Shown here one piece after another: positions 11,267 through 23,144 of a stretch of 64,000 nucleotides of DNA. Made by a program: the position numbers and the translations under genes. The stretch is from assembly GCA_946811695.1 (NCBI GenBank), contig OX328127.1, positions 45,456,611-45,520,610 of the forward strand, given 5' to 3'. The notes under the pieces were generated by a model that saw only the letters and a program-made list of their open reading frames with translations, did no database searches and was not told the origin of the DNA. How positions within the stretch are numbered: position 1 is the stretch's first letter; every line of letters starts with the position of its first letter. The stretch is from Gonocerus acuteangulatus (lineage: Eukaryota > Arthropoda > Insecta > Hemiptera > Coreidae).

Positions 11267-12490
11267 AACCACACCCGATTTAAGCATTAAATGAAAGCAT
11301 ACTAAGCTGACGCAGTTCCTACGAGTCGGACTTTTATTTTCAACCATTCAACAGGAATCGCTCGCTGGGTATTAATAAGACTCGACTCTCCCACGCCCCA
11401 ACCCCGAGTCATATCCCAGGCCTTCCGGAGTCTGCTGTTCTCACGCTCCTAGTGAGAGATTCCTTCATTCTCACAGTCCTCTATTAAGGTCTTCAATAGG
11501 CAATAAGACACTCAAAGGTTATAGAAGACTACAACTGAAAGCAATTATACAAGATACCCAAAGGCGATATTACGTAGATTACCGTTTACGTTAAATCGTC
11601 GAAATAAGCAACATCGGCTCTACTTTTACAATTTCTCAACCGGTTTCGAGATACATATATATGAATAGATCCGAAAATTCCCAAGAAACATCTAGGTTTT
11701 TTTCCATTTTTCTCGATAACAGTTCTAGATAAGGCCATGGAAATAGTTTCTTCAGATTCGATAAGCCCCATTATTTATAAAGGTGTTCCTGGAAGCCTAG
11801 TAAAGCAGAAATATAGGCGTTGCGATCTTTTCGCGCGAATTTTTCCCATTAAAAACATATTCCGCTGGTTAACGAACATGATCATTGAAATCACAAAAAG
11901 TGTTTTTGTAACAACTTTGATGAAAATCAGTCCATGTTGAGCCAGCTAGAATGCGACACGGAGAAATGTATATACTTATATAAAAATTTGAACCTCCGTT
12001 ATTTTCGTGTTCTGTAGGTTCGGAAACGCTAAATTTTCCAGTCTGCACGTCCGGATTGCCTCACGAGGTCAACCTCATAGGCGGGCCCCCCCCCCGTGGA
12101 GGGAGGAAGGGAACACTCTAAAGGGGGATTAAAAACACAGATTTTTGGTCAATTAAAATCATGATAATTGCATCATTCGGAATAGTATTATTGTTTCTAA
12201 TAAAAGTTATTATTGCTTTCAGTTGTAGTCTTCTATAACCTTTGAGTATGATATTGTCTATTTAAGACCTCAATATATGACTGTGAGAATGAAGGAATCT
12301 CCCACTAGGAGCGTGAGAACAGCAGACACCCGAAGGCCTGGGATATGACTCGGGGTTGGGGCGTGGGAGAGTCGAGTCTTATTAATACCCAGCGACCGAT
12401 TCCCATCGAATGGTTCAAAATAAAAATCCGACTCGTAGGAACTCCTTCATCTTAGTGTGGTTCCATATAATAGTTAAATCGGGTGTGGTA
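11267..12490. repeat. 1.2-kb palindrome bounded by DR1 termini
   Basis: The left arm (about 11267-11547) and right arm (about 12210-12490) are inverted copies of some 280 bases. Each carries the DR1 terminus (GAGTCGGACTTTT or its complement) and then a C-rich module with CCCACGCCCCAACC. The spacer of about 660 bases (11548-12209) holds diverged DR1 interior, including the GTTAACGAACATGATC landmark. It could fold into a long hairpin. Confidence 0.7.
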
Positions 12491-12629
12491 AAACTTAGAA
12501 AAGTAACTTTTAGTTTTTCGACTTCGATGGAACAATGGACATGGAACATTTCTTCCACTAGAGTTCTGTTTTAGGAATTTTCTGAACCGATGTAGTTCGA
12601 AACATATTAACCTTTTCAATGATCACCTT

Positions 12630-13420
12630 CCACTGACCAAGATTTATCGACCGTTTTCGAGATATTTGAGAAACTGCTTATGTCTGTTCATAAAGTATAT
12701 TTTTTCGAGTTACAGGTACTCTTGTTAAAGGTTTTCTAATGTAGGAAAACGAATGAACACATTTTTAAAGGGAGATCTGTAACCATTTGCGAGAAACGTT
12801 GATACAACTAGTCATTCAAACTAATTTTCAGTTTGGGTATTCAGAAACGATTGATTCAATTGAATCCTCTTCCAGATGATTGACATTCATCTAATCTATG
12901 ATATTTAAATTTTGGTTGCGTTTGGAGTTGAATGAAAAGTTTTAGGATCTTCATATATTTTTGAAAATATCTGGAAAGTGGTGGTGAAATAGTGACCATT
13001 TGAATGCTTAATAAATTCTGTGCGTAATACTTATTGTTAGTTTTGTTCTTTTCAAAGGGTTTTGTCTCTTTTACCCTCAATTTTTAATCAGGTAGTTTTT
13101 TTAATGCATTTTTTTTTAATTCCACTTTTACAGTAAAATGAGTATTTTAGTAAAACAGGATAAGGAAATGAGAAACGTATTGGTTATAATGTTTCCAAGA
13201 GCGAACGTTTAGAATGAACATGGAGTAATTTCCGCGGAGGATATTGTCAGTTTCCTGTTGTGGCACCTAAAATCCTACTATCTTTGATATTTAATTTTGT
13301 ATTTTTCACGAAAGATCAAAACCAACTAATAACTGCTTCTATTCCTTTTATAATAACACCAGTGATATGGGCGGAAACGCGCTAAGAGGACACAGTTCCT
13401 GTGAGTCGGACTTTTTTCTT
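12630..13420 (+). repeat. diverged DR1 copy
   Basis: Interior DR1 landmarks (CGACCGTTTTCGAGATATT near 12650, GGTTGCGTTTGGAGTT near 12915) lead to the terminus CACAGTTCCTGTGAGTCGG at about 13390-13410. It is strongly diverged and headless. Confidence 0.55.
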
Positions 13421-13915
13421 TTTTAGATTGTGATCCACAAGTTGCCGACCTCTGAAATCTAACCATTCTCAGTTTCTCCTAGGCCTTAGAAAGAAGCCAG
13501 GAAAGATTGATGCTCCCTAGAGTAGACTTCTCACGCCCTTGAGTATTTATTGCAGCTGATAAAGCTCCCGTCCCTCCTTCCAGGAGGGGCGACTGGGAGA
13601 GTGAGTCCACTGTTCCTCCCACGTATCTTCCTCACGTGTCTTGGGATAGGACTACATTCCCACGGGAACTGAAAGGTCCAAAGTGTCGATAATTGCCTAG
13701 CATTTAACCTCAATTGCCCACATTGATCGATTCCCATGGGAAAATAAGATATGCTATTTCATCATCCGTAGCTGGGTAAGACGGACGTGTTTTAAATTTT
13801 ATATAAAAAACGTTTCACAATAATAAAACGCAAAATTAATGAAAGAGAGATAATAAATAAAAAAATAATTGTAAGGACTGCAATAAATGTCATATAGGAG
13901 AACCATAGTAATTGC

Positions 13916-13988
<73 letters not shown>

Positions 13989-15060
13989 AAACAACACGTT
14001 AAAAGTGTCAATGGACAATATAGTTAAACGGCTTTTGCTAACCATTCTGTACAAATGGAACATTCACGAAAGAGTGTTACATTTTCCAAGTCATTTTGTT
14101 CAAATTGGCAAATGTAAGGAGCATAGAGAAACAATGAAACTTGATAAAACGTAAAATTAAAAAAAAAAAAAAAAAAAAAAATAGGAAGAAAGTAGTACAT
14201 GAGAAACCCGAAATCAAATATTTAAATAATATATTTTTTAACTTATTTGACAATGATTAAAATTTTCTGTATCTATAAATAGGACTGTTTTTTCATTCAG
14301 TGACTAATCATTCCCCAGGAATCAAATTTTACGTTTACACTATGGATTCTTAAAACAGCTGACTAGAAACGCATCTGACTGTTGCCATGTAGAAGATCTT
14401 CAGTTATGACGTGGCCATTTTAGCGGAAGGTTCACATTCATTCCAATTGGCTTCATCTAGTTTTTACGCTTCTGAAAAGGCATCTGATTATGCGAAAAAT
14501 TGAGAGCCTTTTTTTAATGTTAATTTGGAATTTTATTTATTAATTTTCCACCTACAAACAAAATATTGTTTAAATTTTAATTACGTTTTCTGAAAGTTAA
14601 AGGCTTCATTTGCAGATATTCTTTGACAATAACATATTCATAGAACAATAACATTGTCCGGCTTCAGGTAAATACATCGTTAAACCGTCTATTTGAGGAG
14701 TGGGCGCCATTAAATAAATTAACTTGCCTAGCTGTGATATAAAGTAAGATAGACACAGAAAGTAGGAAGGTACTCGTTCGTAAAAACGGATGATGAGTTA
14801 AACCCAAAATCTAGTTCACTTTGTTTATGTTTATGGTGCACCGGCCTACATGACTTACTGACAGAAGGTCCGTACATTCAAACACTTCTAACACATAATT
14901 AGTATAATTATATGTAATTTTTGATGCAAATATTTTTTTTGTATATAATTATTTTGTTTTATACTTTTTATTAGCTTTGTTAATCTCATAATCTATTGAC
15001 TATCACTTAGACTGACGTTGATTCTGGCGTTCTAATGAGTTAAACGCCTCAGTCGCTCAA
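13421..15060. other. non-coding stretch with long poly(A) tracts
   Basis: It holds the C-rich module near 13530-13660 and two uninterrupted A runs, about 68 bases at 13918-13985 and about 20 at 14160-14180, probably retroposon tails. A relic matching the LINE fragment of 7155-7952 lies around 14840-14950. The open frame across the A run is poly-lysine from a homopolymer and not a gene. Confidence 0.5.
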
Positions 15061-15130
15061 CTCGGGTTGGATTCGTGGTCTCAGACAGTCCTTAGACCCA
15101 TCCAGCCTTTAATTAATTTATTAAAGGGTT
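15061..15130 (+). mobile_element. internal fragment of the tRNA-derived SINE
   Basis: The segment with GGGTTGGATTCG and CCAGCCTTTAATTAATTTATT matches the body of the SINE at 29847-30193 (CCAGTCTTTAATTCATTTATT). Both the promoter head and the tail are missing. Confidence 0.55.
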
Positions 15131-15131
15131 A

Positions 15132-15197
<66 letters not shown>

Positions 15198-15456
15198 CTG
15201 AAACTTAGATTACAGGTGATATTTTAGTCGAGATGTGCTAGAAAATGCTTAGGTAGAGGGTTATACTCTTTCTGAGATATAATGAATGGAGGAGGGACAG
15301 GTGGCTTGGGAAACAGCTGCTGCCTGCCATCTCATTCATAGCTATGGTGGGGGTACCGAAGGCTTAAAGTACCAGTTGCGGGTCTGCGCCCAGTCAGTCT
15401 TCAGTGATCCTCCGGCTGTATGCTTCTTCTTTGCGCCTTGGTTGACCTATCTCTTA

Positions 15457-15496
<40 letters not shown>

Positions 15497-15524
15497 AGAT
15501 AGGTAAGGAGGTTGTTTACCTCGT

Positions 15525-15585
<61 letters not shown>

Positions 15586-15600
15586 AAGGAGGTAAACAAC
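15131..15600. repeat. three (TA)n tracts, two forming hairpins with flanking sequence
   Basis: (TA)n lies at about 15134-15195, 15461-15494 and 15531-15581. The second is flanked by CCTATCTCTTATA and TATAAGAGATAGG, the third by GTTGTTTACCTC(G)TTACA and TGTAAGGAGGTAAACAAC, so each sits in a palindrome. The sequence between 15200 and 15440 is not recognised. Confidence 0.7.
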
Positions 15601-16292
15601 TACGGCGTTAGTCTTCTCTTGTGTTATAGTGACTTCGTTTTTTGTCTGTAATTGTTCTGACTCTTTTGGATTTATATTTATTAATTTGTCAATTTGTTAT
15701 TTATTTTTGACCGTACTATGTTCTAAAAGTTAAATTGTAATGCTTTCTGCCACAGCTAAGCCTATTAATAACTTTGCCTCTAATAAATAAATAATAATAT
15801 AATACTTTGTTTATATTTGTAAGTAACTATTTTGTAGGGCCTCCCATATTCCTGGGGTAATAGCCTGAATTCCCACGGGGACTAAGCCGATTATTTAAGG
15901 TTTAAACATGAATAGCTAAGAAAATATTTACCATTATAGATATACACATTTCTACATATATTGCTGTATTTTTTAAAAATACCATATATTTTATTATAGA
16001 AGTTGGTATGCATTACCTTTTCTATTATTTTGCCGATTCGTTTAGATGAGTATTTTAACAGTGCTGACGTGGTGGCAACTAAATGTTGAGATTTTTTTTA
16101 GGATGGGTTTATAGTTAGTGGGATCTAGGAGGCTTCGTAGATAGGATGAAGATGTTTTCATTATTATTTATTCTTTCCATTATAAACACATGGATCAAGT
16201 TCGTGTGGCCTATTCTCATCCTTTTAACAATTGCCTCTTCACGTCTATAGCTTTAGATAGCACTCCTGCATGGTTAAGTGGTGAGTTTAATG
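15601..16292. other. non-coding stretch, nothing recognised
   Basis: AT-rich. A segment near 15760-15800 (AAGCCTATTAATAAC then AATAAATAAATAATAAT) looks like another decayed non-LTR tail. No gene is supported. Confidence 0.45.
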
Positions 16293-16559
16293 TTTTAGCG
16301 CGGTTCCATAGGGAGGGGTTGGGTGTTTAAGGGCAGAAAACGTCTAGATCCTGAAGTGTAATGTTTGAGGGTCTTGTATAGTGTATACTGGTTGATAGGG
16401 TTTGCAATTTTGTGTTTAGGATAGTGTTGTTTTTCGAATACAGCATTTCAGACAGGGAGCAAAACCGCTTATGAAGTTGACCTCACGGGACAATCCGGAA
16501 GTGCCGACTAGAAAATTTCACATTTCAGAGCCCATAGGTCTCGAAAATAACGGTTGCCG

Positions 16560-16611
<52 letters not shown>

Positions 16612-18995
16612 GGTCGCGCTCTCACAAGCTCAAAAATTATCTGGTTTTGATGAAATTTGGTACAAAAATACTTCTGTAATCTAATTAATTAATTGAGGAG
16701 TTGAATTACAAAACGACGCTTGTCCATTTTGAAAACGTTTTGGAAAATCATAAAACTGTCACGGAGGTCTAGAAATACGAGCAGTTTTAGGATTTTCGTA
16801 TATTTTCTTAAATATCTCTAAAACGATTGGTAGATCGTGGTAAATCGACAGTAACTATTCGAAAGTTTAATAAATATCTCTAAAACGATTGGTAGATCGT
16901 GGTAAATCGACAGTAACTATTCGAAAGTTTAATAAATATCTCTAAAACGATTGGTAGATCGTGGTAAATCGACAGTAACTATTCGAAAGTTTAATAAATA
17001 TCTCTAAAACGATTGGTAGATCGTGGTAAATCGACAGTAACTATTCGAAAGTTTAATAAATATCTCTAAAACGATTGGTAGATCGTGGTAAATCGACAGT
17101 GACTATTCGAAAGTTTAATAAATATCTCTAAAACGATTGGTAGATCGTGGTAAATCGACAGCGACTATTCGAAAGTTTAATAAATATCTCTAAAACGATT
17201 GGTAGATCGTGGTAAATCGACAGTGACTATTCGAAAGTTTAATAAATATCTCTAAAACGATTGGTAGATCGTGGTAAATCGACAGTAACTATTCGAAAGT
17301 TTAATAAATATCTCTAAAACGATTGGTAGATCGTGGTAAATCGACAGTAACTATTCGAAAGTTTAATAAATATCTCTAAAACGATTGGTAGATCGTGGTA
17401 AATCGACAGTAACTATTCGAAAGTTTAATAAATATCTCTAAAACGATTGGTAGATCGTGGTAAATCGACAGTAACTATTCGAAAGTTTAATAAATATCTC
17501 TAAAACGATTGGTAGATCGTGGTAAATCGACAGTAACTATTCGAAAGTTTAATAAATATCTCTAAAACGATTGGTAGATCGTGGTAAATCGACAGTAACT
17601 ATTCGAAAGTTTAATAAATATCTCTAAAACGATTGGTAGATCGTGGTAAATCGACAGTAACTATTCGAAAGTTTAATAAATATCTCTAAAACGATTGGTA
17701 GATCGTGGTAAATCGACAGTAACTATTCGAAAGTTTAATAAATATCTCTAAAACGATTGGTAGATCGTGGTAAATCGACAGCGACTATTCGAAAGTTTAA
17801 TAAATATCTCTAAAACGATTGGTAGATCGTGGTAAATCGACAGTAACTATTCGAAAGTTTAATAAATATCTCTAAAACGATTGGTAGATCGTGGTAAATC
17901 GACAGTAACTATTCGAAAGTTTAATAAATGTCTCTAAAACGATTGGTAGATTGTGGTAAATCGACAGTAACTATTCGAAAGTTTAATAAATGTCTCTAAA
18001 ACGATTGGTAGATCGTGGTAAATCGACAGTAACTATTCGAAAGTTTAATAAATATCTCTAAAACGATTGGTAGATCGTGGTAAATCGACAGTAACTATTC
18101 GAAAGTTTAATAAATGTCTTACAAAAACGCTTCTGATATAATTTTCGATGGGTCGGTCACATTCGCAAAATAAGTACTTAAAGCTTCGAAGTTGTTTGTT
18201 TCGTTTATTTGAGCTTTTTTTTGTCTGTTTCCCTTAGTTTTTTATTGTTTGTTCTTTTTGTTAATGTACATAGTGGGAAAATGTAATTGTCAGTAAATCA
18301 GGATACGTAAAATGAGAAACAATTTTTGTTGTTAGAAAAAGAGCTTCCCGAGCGGAATTAGAAAATGCTGTTTAAATATTTTTTAGTACTGCAGTGCTGT
18401 TGGTTTTGTTCTTTAGAAAGTTTTTCTTTTCTATATTTACCTCACTTTTTATGTTTTTTTTTCAGCTACATTTATCAGTAAAAAGCGTATTCTAGTAAAA
18501 CAAGCTAAAAAAATATTATTCCATATAGAGCTTCCAGAGCACAATTCGTTGATTCCTTGTGAGTATTTTCTACTATTGTACTACTATCCGTTTCGTTCTT
18601 TTAAACGGCGTATTTTTCTCTGTTTACCTCAATTTTTAATTGGTTGTATTTTTTAATAGAATTTAAAAGTAATATGAGTATTTTAGTATTTATAATTGCA
18701 TTCAACACTAAAATAAATAATTCAAGAAAACAAGATAAGTAAATTGGGAACATATTTGTAATAGTGTTTTCCTAGACCGAATGTTGGATAGGCGGAAGGG
18801 GTACTGTTTCCTGTGGCTTGCCGACAATCTTGTTTTTCTTTGGGATCTCATTAGAATAAGTGTTTACATTTTTTACGAAAGATCTAAACAAAAAAAAATA
18901 AAATAACTGTTTTTATTCCAAACTTTCCAAATTACAATAAGGATAAGACCGGAAACGCACTGACATAGTGCATTTCCTGGAAGTCGGACATTTTT
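16293..18995 (+). repeat. DR1 copy containing an expanded 62-bp satellite
   Basis: Head TTTAGCGCGGTTCC at 16294, head block (CAATCCGGAAGTGCCGACTA) near 16490, (TA)n at 16561-16609, interior to 16809, the satellite at 16810-18111, then more interior and the terminus near 18950-18995 (CATTTCCTGGAAGTCGG). Additional degenerate interior repeats occur at 18180-18800. Apart from the satellite it is collinear with other DR1 copies. Confidence 0.7.
16810..18111 (+). repeat. 62-bp satellite array, 21 units
   Basis: Units start AAATATCTCTAAAACG and repeat every 62 bases exactly 21 times, nearly identical, with a few shared variants (GTGACT or GCGACT for GTAACT, ATGTCTC for ATATCTC). The unit corresponds to one interior stretch of DR1 (for example 4836-4900, AATATCTCGAAAAAGG), so the array arose in place. 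Confidence 0.95.
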
Positions 18996-19000
18996 AATTT

Positions 19001-19075
19001 GTTCGTGACGTGTAATTCTCCGAAGTTAAGCTACGTCGGGCGCGGGCGGCTCCTGAATGAGTGACCGACCAAATC
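19001..19075 (+). ncRNA. 5S rRNA-like fragment (pseudogene or 5S-derived SINE head)
   Basis: CTCCGAAGTTAAGC, GTCGGGCGCGG and TGAATGAGTGACCG occur in the order and spacing of the internal promoter region of animal 5S rRNA. The first ~40 bases of a 5S gene and its 3' end are not visible, and GGGCGGCTCC replaces the usual linker. It is therefore a pseudogene or the head of a 5S-derived SINE, sitting just after a DR1 terminus. Confidence 0.6.
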
Positions 19076-19689
19076 CTGCACAATACGCCTTTAAACAATT
19101 TTAAAAAATTGATGCTCAACGTTCAAGTACGTATAAAACGTACTAGGTAGAAGCCAAGAGAAGGCAAAAACGTGAGCGTTACGATTATAGTGTCGATATG
19201 TTCACGTTCGTTCTAAGGAGGCTGTCGGTTATTGTATGTTGGATTGTTAGTTCCGTTTTATGGACAAGAAAATATAGTGAATAAATATTTCAATTAATGT
19301 CAACTTATACATAACAAAAATTTTTGGAGGCGGGTCATCTAAAGGATATTAGGACCCTTTTCTAGCCATTTATGCCGTTTCTTTTTTTCTAAAGAAAATC
19401 CACCGACCGAAATGGTAATCGAAGATCCTTGATCTTAGGTGAATAAATTTAAGCCTCTACGAGCAGCCTGTTTTTGAAGCCATTTCTCAATGGGAAACAA
19501 CAATGAAATCTGCAATTGTTCAAAATGGCAGCTACTAAGGTTAAATTCTCTAGCCTCAGCAAAAGGTACTCGTACTTTAGATGGATTAGGAAGGAGGAAG
19601 TTCGCGACAAAAAAGGGTAAAAATTAATTTTTTAGTTTGAGAACTTCAAATCGCAAGAATGAATTGAAATGTTTTTTGAGTTGAAGGTT

Positions 19690-19744
<55 letters not shown>

Positions 19745-20763
19745 CAGTTATAAGGAGCTTTAGACATGTATCTTCATAAATATTTCGAAAAATCGTGATA
19801 GGAGGAAATGTCGGTAGGTCCACTTTAGTCAAAGAAAATGATTTAAGCTTTCCAATTGGCACAAAAAATAAGTATTACATGGAAGTAAGCTGCAAGTCGG
19901 ATTTCTATAATAATTATTTTTAGTATCTATTAGGAACAAAGGATAAATATTTGAAAACGTTTTTCGAAAATTGTTTTATTTGTAAAAATTCTTCGGAATT
20001 CGCTAAAACTAATATTACTCTAAACCGTGAGGTATAAAGGACCTTTTAAAACTGAATCAGCTTTTTTACCCGAAGAACAACAGTTGACCAATTTTCACGA
20101 TCCAAAGAACATATTGATCTGTATGAACTCCACCGTTTGCAATAATGACAATGTTGTTCTTTGGCAAACAAACATTGTTGTCAAGAGGCACCCACACATA
20201 TCACTTTTAATTTCCTAATAGGGCCAACAATTAGTTAACGTATATTTGGTATATGTTACTCTTTTTTAATAATTCGATTTCTGATTGTTTTTTCTTCGAG
20301 TAATAAAATATTCGAGTTGTTTAATTTCTATGGGAGTTTTATAAAGTTTGTTTGTTTTTAAGAGCTAAAAAAATCTAGTAATTAACAATCATCGATTAAA
20401 TATATACTTTTATGTAGATGAAGGAGAAAAAATGTGTTTTTCATAAATGATGATTCCCTGATGAAAAGATAAAAAAAAATCACGTAAAAGCTGCATAACT
20501 AAGCACATTCCTACATAGAGGTGCTTAAAATAACCTACATATATACTACTATGCAGAATAAACACAGTTTTGCTCTTTTATATTTGTAACGAACAGCTGA
20601 CTTAATTAATAATTTTGTTCTGGAGTAAACCGCAACTTTTAATGCACCGATCTAGCCTTTTTTTACAACACATGATACTTATTAGTTTGGGAATGATATC
20701 GTTTCTACCTCGTCAAACTATCAACTAAGCAGAATCTCGTTTTTAGGTTCGAGGCGTTGCTCT
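19076..20763. other. non-coding stretch with one poly(A) tract
   Basis: AT-rich DNA with an A run at 19693-19739. The short ORF at 20027-20218 has no recognisable domain. DR1-like phrases (AAAACGTGAGCGTTACGATT near 19170) suggest old fragments. No gene is supported. Confidence 0.45.
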
Positions 20764-20942
20764 TGGATTATAATAATAAAGCTTTATTTACAATATTTAC
20801 ATAGTATCATACATAAGTGTTTATAACATGCACAATAAACATGTTCTTGCTAATTTATATCAAATTATTTGATTTTTATAGTTTTGTAATTTTTTGGGAA
20901 AAATTTCAAAAAAACCCAGAACATTTTAAATACTAAGTTGAA
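20764..20942 (-). other. 3' UTR of the Jockey-like element
   Basis: On the minus strand the sequence after the stop runs through AATAAAGCTTTATT, containing an AATAAA signal, and ends in a short TTATTATTATAA tail near 20764, which is taken as the 3' border. Confidence 0.55.
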
Positions 20943-23144
20943 CTACATTACATTGTGCCTGTCAAGTAAAATGTGTTTAGTTCGTCTGTGTACGTATCTA
21001 GTTAGTGATTTTTTGTCGTAGTCACCTATGTTTGCTATGTGTGGATTAATGGAATGTGTTACTTGTCCAAAAAACTTGTCAGTAAGTTTGTATATGTAGT
21101 CTGTTATTGTAGCTATTTCTAGTTCTTCGTGCATGTGTGTGATCTTTGTGTATCTTGGATAATTGTTGATTATTCGGAGGCAGCAGTTTTGTATAATTTG
21201 TAGTTTTTTGTAATTTGTAGTTGATGTGCAGCTCCATACTGGGCAGGCATAACAAAGGACTGGGCGGATCACACTCTTGTAGATAATCATTTTATTTTGC
21301 GGATTTAGTTTTGAATTTCTATTAAAATAAGGATAAATTTTATAAAGTAGATTTTTAGCAGCTTCGGTTTTATTGTTTATGTGTTTTGTGAATGTTAGGC
21401 CTCTATCTAAAGTCACTCCTAAATACTTAATGTGCTCTGTCCATGAAATACTGTGGTTTACAAGATAGAGTTTGCTTGGGATATTTGGGCGTCTTTTTGT
21501 GAAGATAATGGCGTCTGTTTTAGCGAGATTAATTTTAATTTTCCATTTTTTGCAGAATTTGTTGATTTTCTTGTAGGTATTTTGTAGTCTGTTTGTTATG
21601 GTGTCTATCCTGAATGAGCTAGTGTATATGGCTGTGTCGTCGGCAAACAGAGAGAGATTTGTGTCTTTAGATTGAGGTATGTCGTTGATGTATATATTGA
21701 AGAGGGTGGGGCTAAGACAGGAACCTTGAGGAACGCCGGCAGGAATTGGTTGTTTATTAGAGGTATATGACTTTATTGAAACAAAGAAGGATCTATTGGA
21801 GATAAATGAGTGTATTGTGTGGATGAGATAGGATGGTGTGCCAATGTTTATGAGTTTGTAAATTAGTCCTAAGTGCCAAACTGTGTCAAATGCTTTCTCG
21901 ATGTCTAGTAGTATTAAGCCTGTGTGTTTCTTTTCGTTGAAGTGTTTTGTAATGTGGTCAGTTAGTCTGGCTAGTTGTGCTACTGTGGAGTGTTTTTCTC
22001 GGAATCCAAATTGTTCGTCAATCAAGTATCTTCGTTCATTGAGGTGTTTGTGCAGTCTTGTTAATATTATTTTTTCGAATATTTTTGATATTATGTTTAA
22101 TAAACTAATAGGTCTGTAGTTGGTAGGGAGAGAGGGATCTTTTTTAGGTTTAGGTAGGGCGATGAGTTTAGCTGTTTTCCATGTTTCCGGAAAGTGTTTA
22201 AGCCTGAAAATACAGTTGAATATTTTTGTTAAACAAATAATTGCTTTCCTGGGAAGGTTTTTGATACTGATTGGGGAAATATTGTCTGGTCCAGGGGATT
22301 TCCTTGTGTTCAATTTCTTGATAAGAGACGCAACTTCCCTGGGTGAAACAGAGGGAAAGTTTTCATTAGTTGGGCATTTCAGATATTTATTTACTTTTCT
22401 CCGTACTGTGTTTTCGTGGTATCGAGATCCTGAATTTTGTGTGAGAAGATGTATTTCATGGAAGTGTTTCGCAAGTACAGCTGCTTTGTCTTTATTATCA
22501 TAAACAAATCTATTGTTACTCTTCAGGGGAGGGATAGAAATAGAGGAGGAGGTAAATCGTTTATGAACTTTCCAAAGAGAATTGTCTCTAGGATTAAGCG
22601 TGGATAGGAATTTCTGCCAGTTTTGGTTTCTCCAGACGTTCAATCGCTTACGAGTGAAGTCTTCTAACCAATTTATGATGCGCCGGAATGCAGGGTTGTA
22701 GGGAAGACGGAATTTCTTTTTAACTTTGTTTTTAATGTGGATGAGTATTTTGAGATGGTAGGGCAATTCTTGTACCCCTTCGGAAGGGGATGTGATTATT
22801 GGAGTGGATTTTCGGAGAGCAAGTTTAATATTATCGATAAAAGCATTTATGTGGAAGTTTAGATCGGTGTGATTATTTATTATTGGATTAACGGGTATGT
22901 TGCAATTTAAAATTTCTCTATACATTTGCCAGTTAGTCTGCTTAAAGTTGAGGGTTTCTCTGGTTGATTTTACTTTCAATGTATTATATAAACAGAATAA
23001 AACTGAATCGTGATCAGAGCTGAGGCAGCTTATGGGAATCAACTGTGATATCTGGTCAATGTTTTTGGTAAGGGCGAGGTCTATTATACTGGGATTAAAT
23101 TTTTTCGCTCTTGGATTGTGGTCGATACGGCTTGCTGAAAATTG
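20943..23144 (-). CDS. Jockey-like non-LTR retrotransposon protein, 5' damaged
   Basis: The minus-strand frame runs from an in-frame TGA (23147-23145) to a TAG at 20945-20943, with the first ATG at 23042. The remaining endonuclease end shows SSDHDSVLF. The reverse transcriptase contains NYRPISLLN, an LLDIEKAFDTVWH block, AGVPQGSCLSP and the catalytic FADD at about residues 466-469 counted from the ATG. A Jockey-type C-terminus with RPVLCYACPVW follows. Upstream of the TGA the frame still reads as protein-like sequence to about 23270, with a second TGA at 23213-23211, so the endonuclease is broken. The RT part is intact; no RNase H domain is evident. It is unlikely to move without help. Confidence 0.88.
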   Translation of the reverse strand, partial: QFSASRIDHNPRAKKFNPSIIDLALTKNIDQISQLIPISCLSSDHDSVLFCLYNTLKVKSTRETLNFKQTNWQMYREILNCNIPVNPIINNHTDLNFHINAFIDNIKLALRKSTPIITSPSEGVQELPYHLKILIHIKNKVKKKFRLPYNPAFRRIINWLEDFTRKRLNVWRNQNWQKFLSTLNPRDNSLWKVHKRFTSSSISIPPLKSNNRFVYDNKDKAAVLAKHFHEIHLLTQNSGSRYHENTVRRKVNKYLKCPTNENFPSVSPREVASLIKKLNTRKSPGPDNISPISIKNLPRKAIICLTKIFNCIFRLKHFPETWKTAKLIALPKPKKDPSLPTNYRPISLLNIISKIFEKIILTRLHKHLNERRYLIDEQFGFREKHSTVAQLARLTDHITKHFNEKKHTGLILLDIEKAFDTVWHLGLIYKLINIGTPSYLIHTIHSFISNRSFFVSIKSYTSNKQPIPAGVPQGSCLSPTLFNIYINDIPQSKDTNLSLFADDTAIYTSSFRIDTITNRLQNTYKKINKFCKKWKIKINLAKTDAIIFTKRRPNIPSKLYLVNHSISWTEHIKYLGVTLDRGLTFTKHINNKTEAAKNLLYKIYPYFNRNSKLNPQNKMIIYKSVIRPVLCYACPVWSCTSTTNYKKLQIIQNCCLRIINNYPRYTKITHMHEELEIATITDYIYKLTDKFFGQVTHSINPHIANIGDYDKKSLTRYVHRRTKHILLDRHNVM

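Noticed and set aside
13912..14154. 80-codon ORF with a poly-lysine run (and the poly-phenylalanine ORF opposite)
   Set aside because: Produced by a 68-base A homopolymer, probably a retroposon tail.
16810..18111. CRISPR array
   Set aside because: The 62-bp repeats (and the 71-, 84- and 38-bp arrays) are continuous tandem units without variable spacers, and the DNA is clearly eukaryotic.
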